A stretch of 13,164 bases of DNA, taken from the NCBI GenBank assembly GCA_014730295.1, contig WJIN01000099.1:1-13164 (forward strand), read 5' to 3'. This DNA is from Promethearchaeota archaeon (GTDB lineage Archaea; Asgardarchaeota; Lokiarchaeia; Sigynarchaeales; SOKP01). Position 1 is the stretch's first letter; each line of letters starts with the position of its first letter. The notes under the pieces are model-generated. The model did not search any database. It was not told where the DNA came from and saw only the letters and a program-made list of their open reading frames with translations. The position numbers and the translations under genes are program-made. This document shows positions 12,137 through 13,164 of this stretch, one piece after another.

Positions 12137-12982
12137 TTATAAGAAGTTTAGGAACTCTTGGACCTTATTTTTAATTTTCGCCGCTAAGTCTTCTGAAATG
12201 TTCATTTTGATAAACTTTCGTATCAGATTCAAGCGTGCTTTTGACATTTTAGGAGCCTTTAAATCTTTTGCTAATACATCAATAAGTTCTGTATCATAAA
12301 TTTCCTTTGTATCCTCTAAAATTTTAACCGAATGTTCCACTTCTTTGAGTAAATTATTGATATCTTGTTTTAAGAGGACTCTTTGTTCTTCCTCATCAAT
12401 GATTTCCAAGGCTTTCTTCACTATTGTCTCCTCAAACTCCATTTTTTCCTCCCACGGCGTTTGAAGGATATTGTTATGCGCGTCAATCAAAAGGGCGTTA
12501 TTTTTTAATTTAATATCATCATATTTTGTTTCCTCAATAAATTGAATTTCTGGAGATTCGCTGTATGTATTTGAGGTAATAGTATCAAAAAATTCATTAA
12601 GTTGCATCTCAAGCCCCTCTTGTGGATCATCCCTAATAATATATCCAGAATAGCCAAACAATTTTGCATGAATTAAACTAAAAACCCCATATAAGCCAAA
12701 TATGTTAATCAATCTTTTTAATCCAATTTTACCTTCAATAGGAGCTTTGGCCTTTTCGGGCTGTGTTTTCATAAGAATATCGATTTTTTCGTAGCCTCTG
12801 ATGAGACCCTTTGGATCTAAAAAAACTATGAATTGGTGGTCGGGACACACTGCTCCAGGAGGGACTTGTATTTTAATGCTTCCAAATTTCTTTTGGGCAA
12901 ACACTTTCTCTGGAACAAGAATAATTTTCTCTCTTTGACAAACAGGGCACCGTAACTGTATTTCCCTCTTTCCGTCCGCCAT
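12137..12982 (-). CDS. Protein with N-terminal CxxC...CxxH domain and helical C-terminus (281 aa), paralogue of the 178-aa protein
   Basis: Residues about 9-70 repeat the domain of the gene at 4733-5269: C12PVC15, VFAQKK (27-32), VPPGAVC46PDH49QF, FLD and IRGYEKIDIL (61-70). C12, C15, C46 and H49 are good candidates for one zinc. A second region, about 85-175, includes LKRLINIFGLYGVFSLIHAK and GYSGYIIRDDP (no true membrane helix) and looks like an alpha/beta module ending in LLIDAHNNIL. The last about 100 residues (180-281) are strongly helical and charged, with coiled-coil-like spacing. It may be a scaffold or regulatory protein typical of Asgard genomes, but I know no function. No clear ribosome binding site precedes the ATG. 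It is followed downstream, after a 300-base gap, by the LsrF-like gene, so an operon is not evident. Confidence 0.78.
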   Translation of the reverse strand: MADGKREIQLRCPVCQREKIILVPEKVFAQKKFGSIKIQVPPGAVCPDHQFIVFLDPKGLIRGYEKIDILMKTQPEKAKAPIEGKIGLKRLINIFGLYGVFSLIHAKLFGYSGYIIRDDPQEGLEMQLNEFFDTITSNTYSESPEIQFIEETKYDDIKLKNNALLIDAHNNILQTPWEEKMEFEETIVKKALEIIDEEEQRVLLKQDINNLLKEVEHSVKILEDTKEIYDTELIDVLAKDLKAPKMSKARLNLIRKFIKMNISEDLAAKIKNKVQEFLNFL

Positions 12983-13164
12983 AATCTTATTGATGATGCC
13001 TAAACTTTGTTGACATTAATTTTCTTATATAGATAATTTTAAAATTAATATTTATATTTTAGTAGTTTTTCAATGTTACAAAAACGAAAAAACATAAAAT
13101 AAAGAGTTATACCATAAAATTAGACATTTTCGATTGGTCGGGGTCGTTAATGTGAATGCAATAC

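Noticed and set aside
13107..13163. Possible 3' end of a minus-strand gene at the right edge
   Set aside because: Only about 18 codons are open and the peptide has no recognisable feature; the last 182 bases otherwise show only AT-rich spacer.

Overview
This 13.2-kb window is archaeal. It is AT-rich, with TATA-like elements close to starts, T-tract terminators, GGTGA-type ribosome binding sites, and a tRNA carrying two non-canonical introns. The gene content is a DtxR-type regulator, a CopG-type ribbon-helix-helix protein, an archaeal-style DHH phosphoesterase, a methanogenesis-marker-9-like protein and two proteins sharing an unnamed Cys/His domain. From memory this mix fits an Asgard archaeon of the Lokiarchaeia type. 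That placement is an inference (about 0.6), because no ribosomal marker is present.

Left edge (1-745): the 3' part of an IS200/IS605-type tnpB, interrupted by an amber codon where the family normally has Trp, followed by a structured right end that probably holds the omega/reRNA. This part looks richer in GC than the rest and is an acquired, decaying element. Next come a Cys-rich small protein (minus strand) and, divergently, a multi-pass PAP2 phosphatase (1356-2366), then an AT-rich stretch with one weak small ORF.

Middle (2830-6720, all minus strand): DHH/DHHA1 phosphoesterase, methanogenesis-marker-9-like Cys protein, tRNA-His(GUG) with a D-stem intron and a T-loop intron, a Cys/His-domain protein, a PhnN-like ribose 1,5-bisphosphate kinase, and a seven-helix membrane protein whose best start is ATG at 6720.

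Right (6921-12982): a DtxR/MntR-like regulator in a probable two-gene unit with an unrecognised 253-aa protein; a ribbon-helix-helix regulator; a 46-aa rubredoxin on the minus strand, divergent from a zinc-dependent medium-chain dehydrogenase; then, on the minus strand, an MBL-fold hydrolase, an LsrF-like thiolase/aldolase, and a 281-aa protein with the same N-terminal Cys/His domain as the protein at 4733-5269.

No defence island, CRISPR array or prophage is visible. The strongest points for follow-up are the doubly interrupted tRNA-His, the paralogous Cys/His domain with unrelated tails, and the orphan LsrF- and PhnN-like enzymes, which in bacteria normally sit in lsr and phn operons. The metabolic genes (PhnN, dehydrogenase, MBL hydrolase, LsrF-like enzyme) suggest phosphosugar or C5 handling, but they are not one operon and any joint pathway is speculative.
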